Of a stretch of DNA of 23,008 nucleotides, positions 15,706 through 23,008 are shown one piece after another. The stretch spans positions 1-23,008 of the forward strand of contig JAISOR010000302.1 of assembly GCA_031275535.1 (NCBI GenBank), written 5' to 3'. Made by a program: the position numbers and the translations under genes. The notes below the pieces were generated by a model. It ran no database searches and was not told where the DNA came from. It was given only the letters and a program-made list of their open reading frames with translations. Every line of letters begins with the position of its first letter. Position 1 is the stretch's first letter. Source of the stretch: Treponema sp. Its GTDB lineage: Bacteria; Spirochaetota; Spirochaetia; Treponematales; Breznakiellaceae.

Positions 15706-18700
15706 AATTCAGCCTCCCCCCGGAGGGACGGCTCCGGAACGCCTGGGGCATACTCCGGCGCGTAGGGTGCATCCTGCGGCGCGGCCCCCTTTCTTGTCAG
15801 GCCCGCGGCAATACGTTCCCGCCGGGCTTCTGCCCGGGCGGCCCGTTCATCGGAATGTTTATTCATGATGGCATAGATAGTGGGCATGAGGAACAAAGTC
15901 ATCAGGGTGCCAAAGGAGAGGCCCCCCAGGACGGTCTTGCCGATGGGCGCCACCATTTCCGATCCCTCCCCGGGGAAGAAGGCCATGGGGACCAGCCCCA
16001 GAATGGTGGTCAGGGTGGTCATTAATATGGGCCGCAGCCGGTTCCCCGCGGCTTCCACACAGGCCTGATGAAGGGGGAGTCCCCGCTTACGGAGCAGGTT
16101 GGTGTAGTCCACCAGGACGATGCCGTTATTCACGATAACCCCCATCAGAACCAGGAGCCCCACGGCGGTAAGGATATTAAAGGTAGTCCCGGTGATAAGG
16201 TATATCGCCACGATCCCAATAACCGACAGCGGGATAGTAAAGATAATGATGAAGGGGTCCCGGAAGGATTCAAAGAGGCTGGCCATGACCCCGAAAACCA
16301 GGAAGGCCGCCACGATCGTGATAAGTACAAACCGTCCCATCATCTTCATCATCTCCGCATTATCCCCGGCGTATTCGATGATCACATCATCCTCCGCGGG
16401 GATCTCCGAGGTGATGAGGGTCCGGACCTCCCCTTCCAGGACATTGATCTTGGTGCCTGGCACCGCCCCGGCGGTTACGTGGATCACCCGGCTCTGGTTT
16501 TCCCGGTTGATGGTCAGAGGGCCGGTGCCTTCTTTATAGGAGGCAAAACTCGAAAGGGGGACCCGGCCGGCCATCTGGCTGTTCACGAATATGTGGTCCA
16601 GGGCGGGCCGGGTACTCCGGTCTGCCTCGGCGAGGATCATCACCACGTCGTAATCGTGGCCCCCGCTCTTGTACCGGGTGGCGGTAATGCCGTCCACCGC
16701 GGCTTTGATCTCGTTCCCCACCGTAAGGGTATTAAGCCCCAGGGCATAGAGCCGGTCCCGGTCAAGCTCAATCTCGATCTGGGGAAGCCCGTCGTTAAGA
16801 TCCACCCTGGGCTCGGTAGCGGAAGGGATCCGTTCCCGGATTAGGGCGGCAATCTGTTCCGCAATGGCCTTGCCCTTCACGAGATCGTCGGTCCTGATAA
16901 TGATATCAATGGGATTACCGGTCCCCATACTCATCATACTGCCGCCGCTGAAATAAATGGAAACCCCGGGGAATTCGTTGAAATGGGCGCGCATCTTGGT
17001 CTTAATGTCATCGGCGCTGTCGAGCCGTTTATCAAACTCGGGAAGGTTGATCTGCAGGGAACCGGAATTAGAGCCGCCCCCCATACCCATCATCCCGCCG
17101 CCGCCGGCATTGATGATGAGCCGTTCATAACCCTGAATCTCCCGGATCGCAATACCCTCAAGCTGTTTCAGTACCGTTTCAGTTTCCTGCAGCGGGGTCC
17201 CCATAGGAAGGGTCACATTAATACTAACCGAATCCGCTTCCTGCTGGGGCATAAAAACCCATCCTATCCTGGGTATCATGAAGATGCTTCCCACAAAGAG
17301 CGCCGCCAAAATAAGAATAACCGCCGCCTTATGCTTCAGGACCTTATCAACCGCCCAACGGTAAGAATTTTCCAGGCCGCTAAAAAAGCGCCCGAATACT
17401 CCGTCGATACCCGCCAGAAAACCCCTAAGGGGTTTCTGCTTACGGGTAACCAGGGGAAAATAATGGCTGGATAATACGGGAACCAAGACAATGGCCACAA
17501 AGAGGGAAATGGCCAGGGATATGACCACCGTAAAGGCCAGACCCGCAAACAATTCCCCCGCCATTTCCAACAATCCCTGGAAGGCCACCAGGGGGGCAAA
17601 CACACAGATAGTCGTTAGGGTGGACGCAACGATGGCGACGATCATCTCCTGGGTCCCCAGCATGGCGGCGGGCTGAAGCTTGGCCCCCTTTTCCCGGTAC
17701 CGGTAGATGTTTTCCAGGATGACGATGGAGTTATCCACCAGCATCCCTATTCCCAATACCAGCCCCGCCATGGTCATCAGGTTCAGGGTAAGCCCCGCAA
17801 AGTACATCAGCATCATGGTAATAAAAATGGACACCGGGATACTGATACCAATGATAATGGTGGGTTTTATGGAACGCAGGAAAACAAAGAGGATCAGGAT
17901 CGCCAGCACCCCCCCGGAGAGGGCGGTGGAGGTAACCTGGTTAAGGGAATTTTCTATTTGATCCGTTGTATTGAAGAGTTCGGTAATTTTGATATCCTGG
18001 GGGAGTTCCCGGGTCATCCGGACAAGCCGCTCCCGCAGATCCCGGGCGGTCTGGACGGAATTTTTGCCGCTCTGCTTCTGAACCGACATCATAACCGCCG
18101 GCTCCCCGTTTACATAGACCGTACTGGTTTCATCCCGGAAGCCTTCAAACACATTGGCAATGTCCCTAAGGAACACCGTCCTCGGAGTCTCCATCTGGCC
18201 GTCCACCAGGCCCCCGCCCTTGTAGGAAATAACCGTATTCCGGATCTGATCCAGGGAGTTATACTCCCCCATGGTGGTAAGGAGGTAGGAAAGCCCCCCT
18301 TCGGTGATGGTCCCCGCGGCGACCTGCATGTTCTGGGCCGCCAGCATCTGCTGAATCTGGGTTACCGTCAAACCATAGGCCTCAAGCCTGGACTGGGGTA
18401 TCTCCACCCGGATGATCTTCTCCCGGCCCCCGCTCACCGATGCGGTGGCCACCCCCGGCGTCTGTTCTATCCGGGGAACAATGGTATCCTCCGCCATCTC
18501 CCGCAGTTCCTCCGGGGAGCGGTTCCCCGTCACCATAAGGCCCATAATGGGGATCATGGAAGGAGAAAAACGGAAAATCATCGGGGTATCGGCCCCCACG
18601 GGCAGGTAGTTCCGGATCTGTTCCAGCGCGTCCCGGACGGAGTTGGAGGCGTCCGCCAGATCCGTCCCATAGGTAAATTCCATGATCACCATAGCGCTGC

Positions 18701-18959
18701 CCTTGGAGGAGGTAGAGGTAAGGGATTCCAGGCTGGAAACGCTGGACAAGGCCACTTCCAGGGTCCGGGTGACGGAACGTTCCACCTCTTCCGGCCCCGC
18801 CCCGCTATAGCTGGTATATACCACCAGATAGGGGGGGTTAATCTCGGGAACGAGATCTATGGGGAGGTTCAGCATGGCGAATATTCCCAGCCCGATGAGG
18901 AGCAGGAAAACGATAAATATGGTAGTAGGCCGGGAAACAGCGGTTTTTGCAAAACTCAT
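15702..18959 (-). CDS. RND efflux pump, inner membrane component
   Basis: This 1085-residue protein has the AcrB/MdtC-like double layout: TM1 (TIFIVFLLLIGLGIFAML), a large periplasmic loop, TM2-6, a short cytoplasmic helix, TM7 (near residue 550), a second periplasmic loop, and TM8-12. The TM4 proton-relay site reads VDNSIVILEN with D409-N410 (AcrB has D407-D408), so one acid is replaced by Asn. TM10 carries VNNGIVLVDY with no Lys like K940 of AcrB. Two Met clusters (M623, M624, M626 and M675, M676, M678) lie in the second periplasmic domain. The last ~55 residues form a charged, then Pro-rich cytoplasmic tail. Ribosome site AGGGGGCC; it follows the fusion protein gene by 11 bases. Substrate unknown: drug, detergent or metal. 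Confidence 0.95.
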   Translation of the reverse strand: MSFAKTAVSRPTTIFIVFLLLIGLGIFAMLNLPIDLVPEINPPYLVVYTSYSGAGPEEVERSVTRTLEVALSSVSSLESLTSTSSKGSAMVIMEFTYGTDLADASNSVRDALEQIRNYLPVGADTPMIFRFSPSMIPIMGLMVTGNRSPEELREMAEDTIVPRIEQTPGVATASVSGGREKIIRVEIPQSRLEAYGLTVTQIQQMLAAQNMQVAAGTITEGGLSYLLTTMGEYNSLDQIRNTVISYKGGGLVDGQMETPRTVFLRDIANVFEGFRDETSTVYVNGEPAVMMSVQKQSGKNSVQTARDLRERLVRMTRELPQDIKITELFNTTDQIENSLNQVTSTALSGGVLAILILFVFLRSIKPTIIIGISIPVSIFITMMLMYFAGLTLNLMTMAGLVLGIGMLVDNSIVILENIYRYREKGAKLQPAAMLGTQEMIVAIVASTLTTICVFAPLVAFQGLLEMAGELFAGLAFTVVISLAISLFVAIVLVPVLSSHYFPLVTRKQKPLRGFLAGIDGVFGRFFSGLENSYRWAVDKVLKHKAAVILILAALFVGSIFMIPRIGWVFMPQQEADSVSINVTLPMGTPLQETETVLKQLEGIAIREIQGYERLIINAGGGGMMGMGGGSNSGSLQINLPEFDKRLDSADDIKTKMRAHFNEFPGVSIYFSGGSMMSMGTGNPIDIIIRTDDLVKGKAIAEQIAALIRERIPSATEPRVDLNDGLPQIEIELDRDRLYALGLNTLTVGNEIKAAVDGITATRYKSGGHDYDVVMILAEADRSTRPALDHIFVNSQMAGRVPLSSFASYKEGTGPLTINRENQSRVIHVTAGAVPGTKINVLEGEVRTLITSEIPAEDDVIIEYAGDNAEMMKMMGRFVLITIVAAFLVFGVMASLFESFRDPFIIIFTIPLSVIGIVAIYLITGTTFNILTAVGLLVLMGVIVNNGIVLVDYTNLLRKRGLPLHQACVEAAGNRLRPILMTTLTTILGLVPMAFFPGEGSEMVAPIGKTVLGGLSFGTLMTLFLMPTIYAIMNKHSDERAARAEARRERIAAGLTRKGAAPQDAPYAPEYAPGVPEPSLRGEAEL
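16451..16464. repeat. Second copy of palindrome TGGTGCCTGGCACC
   Basis: This is an exact 14-base match to 4932-4945. Here it lies within the RND pump coding sequence, encoding Val-Pro-Gly-Thr on the minus strand. The coding role makes it possibly accidental. Confidence 0.5.
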
Positions 18960-18970
18960 AATTCGGCCCC

Positions 18971-19924
18971 CTATTCAGCAGCGCTTAGGGGCGCTACCCG
19001 GTCCACGACATTAACCCGGACGCCGTCTTCCAGCAGAGTCTGGCCCCGGATAACAATTTCCTCATCCGGGCCCAGGCCCTGTTGGACTTCCAGCACCCCA
19101 TCGATGAGGATCCCCGGAACCACGGGCCTTGCCCTGGCAACCAGAATGGCCGGGTCCTCGCTGTCCTGTTCCAGGGTAAACACCAGGGACTCCCCAAAAC
19201 GCTGAACCATGGCGGTCGCGGGAATTTTGACGATATTTTCCTTTCTCTGGGTGATGATCCGCACCTTGGCGAACATCCCCGCCTTGAGCCTTGTCCCGGC
19301 ATTATCTACCCGGACCCGGATTTCCATGGTCCTGGAAGCGGGGTCCACCACGGGGCTTAACTCGCTCACCCTCCCCCGGAAAACCTCTCCGGGATAGGCA
19401 TCCAGGCTAATCTCACAGGGAAGGTTCAGGGCTATTTGGGAAATAAACCGCTCGGCGATGTAGAGCCGTATTTCCAGGGCATTGTTCCCGGAAATTCGGG
19501 CGATGGGGACGGCCTGGCTTATGGTCATCCCGATCTGGGCCGGCAGGGCCACGACGGTCCCCGCGATGGGGGCCTTAACCACCCCGATATTGAAGACCAT
19601 TCCCGGCCGGGAGGGATCAACCTCCGCCAGGGGCTCGTCCCGGTCCACCCGGTCTCCCACGGCCACCGAAAGGGAAATAACCTTTCCCGCCACTTCGGAA
19701 TAGGCGTCCACCACGGAACTGGCCACGATGTCCCCTGAAAGGGCAATATAGTCCCGAATCTGGCCCCGTACCGCGGTGGTGGTATTTACGGCAAATACCG
19801 GAACAGAGGCTTCTTCAGAAACCTGGGAACCGGCGTTATTCCTATTTTCACAGGAGGCGTACATAAAACTTATCGCGGCAAGGGCCGCAGAAAATAATGC
19901 AAAACGAATCCTTCCTTTTCTCAT
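18971..19924 (-). CDS. RND periplasmic membrane fusion lipoprotein, hairpin-less
   Basis: This 317-residue protein has a signal peptide ending MYASC with C25 as probable lipidation site; Tyr at -3 fits the relaxed spirochaetal lipobox. Two lipoyl halves are visible: VDAYSEVAGKVISLSVAVG with DEPLAEVD, and VVKAPIAGTVVALPAQIGM. They are joined by only about a dozen residues, so the usual alpha-helical hairpin is absent. A beta-barrel domain (YIAERFISQIALNLPCEIS, PVVDPASRTMEIRVRVDN, LKAGMFAKVRI) and a membrane-proximal domain follow. Hairpin-less adaptors are known from Borrelia BesA. It bridges the pump to the TolC-like protein. The ATG overlaps the outer membrane factor stop by 4 bases. Confidence 0.93.
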   Translation of the reverse strand: MRKGRIRFALFSAALAAISFMYASCENRNNAGSQVSEEASVPVFAVNTTTAVRGQIRDYIALSGDIVASSVVDAYSEVAGKVISLSVAVGDRVDRDEPLAEVDPSRPGMVFNIGVVKAPIAGTVVALPAQIGMTISQAVPIARISGNNALEIRLYIAERFISQIALNLPCEISLDAYPGEVFRGRVSELSPVVDPASRTMEIRVRVDNAGTRLKAGMFAKVRIITQRKENIVKIPATAMVQRFGESLVFTLEQDSEDPAILVARARPVVPGILIDGVLEVQQGLGPDEEIVIRGQTLLEDGVRVNVVDRVAPLSAAE

Positions 19925-21351
19925 TTTTGACTCCCAAAAAGGGTTCCCTGGGGAACCCCAATAGCATATTCCAGGTCCAAAAGACCCATTAGATAATTGT
20001 TGGTCTCTTTTACAACTTCAAGTCTGGCTTTATGCAGCTCCAGTTCGGCGTTCTGCACCTCCAGAAGATCACTCAAGCCCGCATGATAGGCCTCTTCCGT
20101 CAGGCGGTAGGTCTTCTCCGCCAATTCAACGGTACGCCGCAGGGCTTCCACGGTGACCTGGGATTTCTCAAGCTGAGAGACCGCGTTGTAGATTGAGACT
20201 TCGGCGCTTCGGATAAGCAGCCCCAGGTTAATATTAAGAGTCCTCAGGGTATCATCCACATCCTTTATCCCCTGGGACTCGGAGGAAAAAGGAAGCAGGC
20301 TGTTGAGCCGGAATCCCAGGGTAACCCTGAACATCCCGCTCCGCTGCTTCCAATTATCTAAATTAAACCAGGGATCCTTCCAGGGGTCTCCCTGAAAAGT
20401 GGGATCCGCATTCCATCCCAAAGAGAGGTATGGGGTATAGGCCTGATGCGTAAGCATCTTCCGGCGGCTTTCCATGATGATAATGTTCTGCCGCAGTTCC
20501 TGAATCTCCGGCTTCCCCGAGGATGCCTTGGCAACCAGATCCTCTATATCCAGGGGCGCAAAAGGAGGAATTTCCGCGGGGCCCAACTCTATCTGGGTTC
20601 CCCGGGGCAGCCCCAGGGTCATAACAAAGGACACCAGCAATACCTGCATGCTGTTGCCCATCTCGTTGATGGCGGGTTTAAGATTTTCCATGGCCACCTG
20701 GGCTTGAAGCAGGGTCAGCTCCGGGGCCAGCCCGGCTTCAAAGTTGGCCCGGGCCAACTCAACCCGCCGTTCCGCGGCCCTAAGGTTTTCATTCACCAGT
20801 TCAATATTCTGCTGTAAGAGGAGTATCTGATAGTAGGACTTCCGCACATCCCGCTCTAATTGGGATTTTGCCGCTTCATAGGAAACAAGCCCCCCCTCAT
20901 ACTCCAGCCGCAGGTTCCGAATACCCTCGAAGAGGGCAAAGTTAATATTCAGGGACACCGAAAGGGAACCGGAAACGCTCCATTGGGGCAGATCGATGGT
21001 ATAGGGTGAAACACCATAGACCATATTGTCCGGAGGAGACAGGGTCCATAAACGTACCGGCAGGAACCCGGTGGACGAGGTCGCCACATTGCTCCGCGCC
21101 AGGGTCCCCGCAATTTCCACCGTAGGGACCAGCACATTCCAGGCCGTATCGGCCTTGCGCTTCTTTGTTTCCGTCCCTATCCGGGAAGCCTGGAGGCTCA
21201 AATTGTTTCTGAGCGCCAGGGCTACCGCCTCATCGATGGTAACCCGCACCATGTCCTGCCCAAAGGCGCTTATGGCGCATACTAAGAAGAGAGGTATCGC
21301 TAAGGGCGGACGCACCGGCCGCCATCCGACACCACGTGGGAAGTGGATCAT
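19921..21351 (-). CDS. TolC-like outer membrane efflux protein
   Basis: This 476-residue protein starts at ATG 21351 with an AAAGGAG site 7 bases upstream, and its signal peptide ends near AISAFGQ. Two outer membrane efflux (OEP) repeats are seen. The first runs from VTIDEAVALALRNNLSLQA through the helices VRKSYYQILLLQQNIELVNE and RRVELARANFEAGLAPELTL. The second has SIYNAVSQLEKSQVTVEAL and ERTYRL-like repeats (LAEKTYRLTEEAYHAGLSDL, LLEVQNAELELHKARLEV). It should form the trimeric exit duct for the pump. A 161-base gap separates it from the upstream tetR gene, and its TGA lies in the fusion protein start codon. Confidence 0.94.
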   Translation of the reverse strand: MIHFPRGVGWRPVRPPLAIPLFLVCAISAFGQDMVRVTIDEAVALALRNNLSLQASRIGTETKKRKADTAWNVLVPTVEIAGTLARSNVATSSTGFLPVRLWTLSPPDNMVYGVSPYTIDLPQWSVSGSLSVSLNINFALFEGIRNLRLEYEGGLVSYEAAKSQLERDVRKSYYQILLLQQNIELVNENLRAAERRVELARANFEAGLAPELTLLQAQVAMENLKPAINEMGNSMQVLLVSFVMTLGLPRGTQIELGPAEIPPFAPLDIEDLVAKASSGKPEIQELRQNIIIMESRRKMLTHQAYTPYLSLGWNADPTFQGDPWKDPWFNLDNWKQRSGMFRVTLGFRLNSLLPFSSESQGIKDVDDTLRTLNINLGLLIRSAEVSIYNAVSQLEKSQVTVEALRRTVELAEKTYRLTEEAYHAGLSDLLEVQNAELELHKARLEVVKETNNYLMGLLDLEYAIGVPQGTLFGSQK

Positions 21352-21370
21352 AATAAGACTCCTTTCTGAT

Positions 21371-21380
21371 CGACCGGGGA
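21371..21380. promoter_or_regulatory. Possible TetR half-site before the tolC-like gene
   Basis: CGACCGG here matches the first seven bases of the CGACCGGTCG core of the strong palindrome at 22771-22780, and lies just upstream of the ribosome site of the outer membrane factor gene. The other half is not conserved, so this is only a weak candidate operator. Confidence 0.25.
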
Positions 21381-21447
21381 GACGTTCCTAAACACCGAAT
21401 CCCTACGGTCAATAAATGCTTTAAGCCCGTACACTACGCGGCTTTTT

Positions 21448-21467
21448 ACGGCTTCGTGCCGTTTTTT
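21448..21467 (+). terminator. Hairpin plus T-run on the plus strand
   Basis: ACGGC-TTCGT-GCCGT is followed by a run of six T, an intrinsic terminator shape for rightward transcription. No rightward gene is seen before it in this gap (21352-21512). On the minus strand the same hairpin is flanked by A-runs, so it would not terminate the tetR transcript. Confidence 0.4.
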
Positions 21468-21512
21468 GCAATATGGTTGACTATACTTCATTCTTTTCAT
21501 AAATTACTATCC

Positions 21513-22739
21513 CTATAATCCTAAAGCAATAAATTTATATAACATTCGAAAGTTAAAATTTTCCCCCTCTGAAAAGACGGATTCCGGCCGCCGCCGCAAA
21601 GGGCCTTCCGGGTCCTCCGCCGGACAGGAGGGTTCCCCCCGGGGCCGCCACATAAGGGTATTCACAATAAGGAAGAGGATCCACAGAGAAATCCGTTCCG
21701 ATACCGGTTCGACTCCGGGAACTGTAATATTCGAAAAAATCCGGGCTATCGGAAAGGGCGGGCCCAGCGATTCCCATCCAAACCCGCGGGTCCTGAGCCA
21801 GTCCACCGCGGCAAGAATTTCCAGCCTGAAACAGAGGTAGTTTGCAATGGCCGCTATGGCTAAATAGAACTGCTCCTCGGGAACCGCGGATTTCCCGATC
21901 CCCGCCTCCACATAGGCAAAGATCCGTTCAAATTCAGCGGCAAAAAAGCGCCGGAGCATGTCCTGCTTGTTTTTAAAATGGGCATAGAGGCTGCTCTTGG
22001 ACAATCCTGAACGGCGGGCAATCATATCCATGGAGGCTTCCCAGGGTCCCAGTTCAGCAACCGTGCCGGCTACTGCCCGGAGGATCCGGTCCTCTTCCAC
22101 AGGCTCAAGGGGCATGGCACAAACCCGGCTTTCCAATTCCTCATAATTGATGGCCTCCACCACCGATCTGTTAAACCCCAAACCGTGGGAAATTTTTGCC
22201 TCCACAAAAGAAACCATGTTCAGCACGGCCTCTTCCGAAGGGGCCTCCCCCTCATACCCATACCGGTGAAACCAACCCACCCAAAAGATCGCCGTGGAGA
22301 TGATCATCTGTATCATGGATGGATACTGCCTTGGATCCCCCTCAAAATGTCCCAGTTTCCGCAGATCTATGCCCCGGGCGCGCATCTGCTCCCCCAGTTT
22401 TTTCACTTCCCGGTTACCGTAAATCTTAACGAGGGAAAAAACAGCGGCGTCCCAATGCCGGGCAAAATAGGCGACAATGACCCGGATCATGATGAGCAGA
22501 CCCTCTTTAGGATCGGCGGCGGCTATGGCCCGATCATAATCGGCTTTTATCGAAGCCGCATAACTATCGAAAAAATAACCATACATCGCATCCAGCAGGG
22601 CCTGCTTATTCTTGAAATGACGGTACAACGCGGGCTTGGTAACCCCCAAGTCCCGGGCAATCCGGGTGAGGCTGGTAGTCTGATACAGTTCCCGGCCCCA
22701 AATTCGGAACGCCGCCCGGATAATATCCTGCTTTACCAT
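21513..22739 (-). CDS. Tandem (double) TetR-family transcriptional regulator
   Basis: This 408-residue protein is about twice the usual TetR length of 190-220. Two TetR N-terminal helix-turn-helix domains are present: residues 23-46 (SLTRIARDLGVTKPALYRHF, then KNKQ) and 236-259 (SMDMIARRSGLSKSSLYAHF, then KNKQ). They are identical at 14 of 24 positions and 213 residues apart. Each is followed by a helical ligand-binding/dimerisation segment. The second half has a longer, Pro/Arg-rich C-terminal tail. It is probably a repressor of itself and the efflux genes downstream in the same direction. An AGGAGGG site lies 15 bases before the ATG, farther than usual. A fused pseudo-dimer is the simplest reading; gene duplication and fusion is inferred. 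Confidence 0.92.
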   Translation of the reverse strand: MVKQDIIRAAFRIWGRELYQTTSLTRIARDLGVTKPALYRHFKNKQALLDAMYGYFFDSYAASIKADYDRAIAAADPKEGLLIMIRVIVAYFARHWDAAVFSLVKIYGNREVKKLGEQMRARGIDLRKLGHFEGDPRQYPSMIQMIISTAIFWVGWFHRYGYEGEAPSEEAVLNMVSFVEAKISHGLGFNRSVVEAINYEELESRVCAMPLEPVEEDRILRAVAGTVAELGPWEASMDMIARRSGLSKSSLYAHFKNKQDMLRRFFAAEFERIFAYVEAGIGKSAVPEEQFYLAIAAIANYLCFRLEILAAVDWLRTRGFGWESLGPPFPIARIFSNITVPGVEPVSERISLWILFLIVNTLMWRPRGEPSCPAEDPEGPLRRRPESVFSEGENFNFRMLYKFIALGL

Positions 22740-22765
22740 ATAACTACGCCTTAGCCCTCCTGTAT

Positions 22766-22785
22766 GTTACCGACCGGTCGTTAAC
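22766..22785. promoter_or_regulatory. TetR-type operator palindrome
   Basis: The 20-base site GTTACCGACCGGTCGTTAAC is an inverted repeat with a perfect 10-base core CGACCGGTCG and only one mismatched pair farther out. It lies 4 bases downstream of a -10 element, over the likely transcription start, and upstream of the tetR ribosome site. This is the common form and position of TetR/AcrR-family operators, so autoregulation by the double TetR protein is probable. Confidence 0.7.
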
Positions 22786-22788
22786 AAG

Positions 22789-22818
22789 AATATAACAACA
22801 ATCATATAGAAAAGGCAA
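22789..22818 (-). promoter_or_regulatory. Sigma-70-type promoter for the tetR/efflux operon
   Basis: On the minus strand TTGCCT (22818-22813) and TATATT (22794-22789) are 18 bases apart, directly ahead of the palindromic operator and the tetR gene. A second hexamer, TTGACC, lies farther upstream but is badly spaced. Confidence 0.5.
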
Positions 22819-22871
22819 CAGGTCAAGAGGGAATGTCAGGGCAAAAGCGTTTACTCTTTATCCGGGATACT

Positions 22872-22932
22872 TGAGCCTGTCCCAAAACCAATTGACTGTG
22901 CGCTAAAAGCGCACGGTTTTGGGCCAGGCTCA
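22872..22932. repeat. Compound inverted repeat (outer 18-base arms, inner hairpin)
   Basis: The arms TGAGCCTGTCCCAAAACC (22872-22889) and GGTTTTGGGCCAGGCTCA (22915-22932) are complementary except for one position. Inside lies a perfect GTGCGCT-AAA-AGCGCAC hairpin (22898-22914), with an 8-base unpaired bulge on the left only. No ORF covers it. Confidence 0.75.
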
Positions 22933-22933
22933 T

Positions 22934-22963
22934 GGAAAAAGCGGCCGGTAGCCCACTTTTTCC
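22934..22963. repeat. Inverted repeat GGAAAAAG / CTTTTTCC
   Basis: Eight-base perfect arms enclose a 14-base loop with a short GGC/GCC pair inside. It starts two bases after the preceding compound repeat. Read rightward, the stem ends in CTTTTTCC, so it could act as a weak terminator. Confidence 0.55.
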
Positions 22964-22979
22964 CCTAAATCCAAGGAAG

Positions 22980-23008
22980 CTTTCCCAAAAACTGAAGTTT
23001 TGGGAAAG
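22980..23008. repeat. Perfect 11-base inverted repeat at the window edge
   Basis: CTTTCCCAAAA and TTTTGGGAAAG flank a 7-base loop. The CCCAAAA/TTTTGGG portion is shared with the arms of the first repeat at 22872-22932. It ends exactly at the window edge and may continue. Confidence 0.65.

Noticed and set aside
17958..19205. Rightward open frame of 415 codons, with others at 16068-16844 and 15259-15765
   Set aside because: They are antisense to the RND pump and fusion protein genes. The translations are Gly/His/Pro-rich, typical of the reverse of GC-rich coding DNA.

Overview
The window looks like chromosomal DNA of a diderm bacterium with moderately high GC. I infer a spirochaete, probably a Treponema-like gut species. 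The reasons are lipoprotein signals with relaxed lipoboxes, a membrane fusion protein with no alpha-helical hairpin (as in Borrelia BesA), and the overall gene style. No rRNA, tRNA, CRISPR array, transposase or integrase was found, so genus-level placement is inference only.

Left part (1-4814, minus strand): two tightly coupled genes for exported proteins. The upstream one (4814-3315) encodes a 499-residue secreted protein of unknown function with beta-rich repeating sequence. One base after its stop begins a very long open frame (3313 to beyond position 1, at least 1104 codons) encoding a secreted or surface protein built of about ten Ig-like repeats. Its C-terminus lies outside the window.

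Middle (4976-15249, plus strand): divergent from these is an essentially complete type II secretion system (T2SS) cluster: prepilin peptidase, secretin GspD, ATPase GspE, inner membrane platform GspF, major pseudopilin GspG, a 70-residue mini-pseudopilin, a GspJ/I-like pseudopilin, GspK, GspL, GspM, a small GspC/PilP-like protein, and a lipoprotein with a carboxypeptidase-regulatory-like segment plus TPR-like helices that could serve as pilotin. Most junctions are 4-base ATGA overlaps, so this is one translationally coupled operon. The two divergent exported proteins are plausible substrates or partners of the machine.

Right part (15370-22739, minus strand): a tripartite RND efflux operon read right to left: a tandem (double) TetR regulator, a TolC-like outer membrane factor, a lipoprotein membrane fusion protein, an RND pump, and a PII-like protein whose start codon overlaps the pump stop codon. 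A 20-bp TetR-type palindrome sits immediately downstream of a good promoter in front of the tetR gene, which suggests autoregulation. The PII-like gene and two MMxM methionine clusters in the pump periplasmic domain raise the possibility of metal efflux.

Right edge (22872-23008): three successive inverted repeats with no gene. The most interesting points are the PII-RND coupling, the double TetR with its operator, the unusual pseudopilins (66-residue leader on GspG, 70-residue mini-pseudopilin), and the candidate pilotin.
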